Origin: Ancrocorticia sp.
GTDB taxonomy: Bacteria; Actinomycetota; Actinomycetes; Actinomycetales; Actinomycetaceae
NCBI GenBank assembly: GCA_022648165.1
Contig: JALCLX010000006.1
Coordinates: 124,001-188,000, forward strand
Direction: 5' to 3'
DNA length: 64,000 nucleotides
The notes below the pieces were generated by a model that saw nothing but the letters and a program-made list of their open reading frames with translations, was not told the origin of the DNA and ran no database searches. The stretch's first letter is position 1, and every line of letters begins with the position of its first letter. Positions 63,779 through 64,000 of the stretch are shown piece after piece. The position numbers and the translations under genes were made by a program.

Positions 63779-64000
63779 ATGAAGCTCATTTTGACGCATG
63801 ATGTGGCGGACCTCGGATCCGTGGGCGACGTAGTGACAGTAAAAGATGGTTACGGCCGGAATTTCTTGCTTCCCCGCGGGTATGCGACGCCGTGGACCAA
63901 GGGCGGGCAAAAGCAGGTCGATCAGCTTGCGGACGCTCGGCGGCGCCGCGTAATCGCTTCGCTAGAAGAGGCGCACGCGCAGCGTGAGGCCTTGGAGGCG
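63779..64000 (+). CDS. rplI: 50S ribosomal protein L9 (3' end outside window)
   Basis: [19 protein letters not shown] and [18 protein letters not shown] are the L9 N-terminal domain, followed by the start of the long connecting helix. About 74 codons are visible and the frame is open at the edge; full proteins have about 150 residues. GAGGAGGA precedes the ATG. Confidence 0.95.
   Translation, partial: MKLILTHDVADLGSVGDVVTVKDGYGRNFLLPRGYATPWTKGGQKQVDQLADARRRRVIASLEEAHAQREALEA

Overview
The window is the replication-origin region of an actinobacterial chromosome of moderate GC. Three things show this: the core order rpmH-rnpA-yidD-yidC-jag-rsmG-parA-parB running opposite to dnaA-dnaN-recF-dciA-gyrB-gyrA, the PknB/PstP/FHA/PASTA signalling cluster, and the actinobacterial markers CrgA, DLW-39, DUF3566, DUF6049 and PpgK. 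The lack of mycolate-group genes, the modest GC and the compact layout suggest a member of the Actinomycetaceae such as Arcanobacterium or Trueperella. That placement is an inference from gene order, not a search result. No insertion sequence, prophage or CRISPR array was seen.

Left arm (1-28700). A zinc-type macrodomain ADP-ribose hydrolase runs off the left edge. It is followed by rnhA with an oligopeptidase B, then a nucleosidase fused to a DNA-binding-like repeat domain, then a gene-poor 1-kb stretch with several hairpins. Next come a Fur regulator and a heterodimeric ABC exporter with complementary degenerate ATP sites, and tRNA-Leu. The signalling and cell-wall operon fhaA-fhaB-pstP-rodA-pbpA-pknB is joined by 4-base stop/start overlaps. 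It faces pabA/trpG, a tiny membrane protein and a class E sortase, with crgA, rhomboid and cyclophilin beyond. A polyphosphate and sugar block holds ppgK, class I aldolase, ppk2, a DUF3048 lipoprotein and deoD. The DLW-39, tRNA-Ala, tRNA-Ile, DUF3566 group then leads into gyrA.

Origin core (28780-45300). gyrA, gyrB, dciA, recF, dnaN and dnaA are on the minus strand. DnaA-box clusters lie on both sides of dnaA. On the plus strand follow rpmH, rnpA, yidD, yidC, jag, rsmG, parA and parB. Two parS sites lie before parA, and four more lie inside parB, where they encode a repeated VSRET peptide.

Right arm (45400-64000). ddl, an aminotransferase, a thioredoxin-like protein without its second active-site cysteine, trxB, a pseudokinase, DUF6049 and a NUDIX gene run on the minus strand. 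This is the locus that in mycobacteria carries MviN/MurJ fused to the pseudokinase; here the MurJ part is missing. On the plus strand follow pcnA, an MFS protein, padR-ino1 with a clear palindromic operator, an AI-2E-family membrane protein, a class A penicillin-binding protein, and rpsF-ssb-rpsR-rplI (the last cut by the right edge). The window is dominated by replication, segregation and peptidoglycan synthesis, with phospho-signalling (PknB, PstP, FHA proteins, pseudokinase) at both ends.
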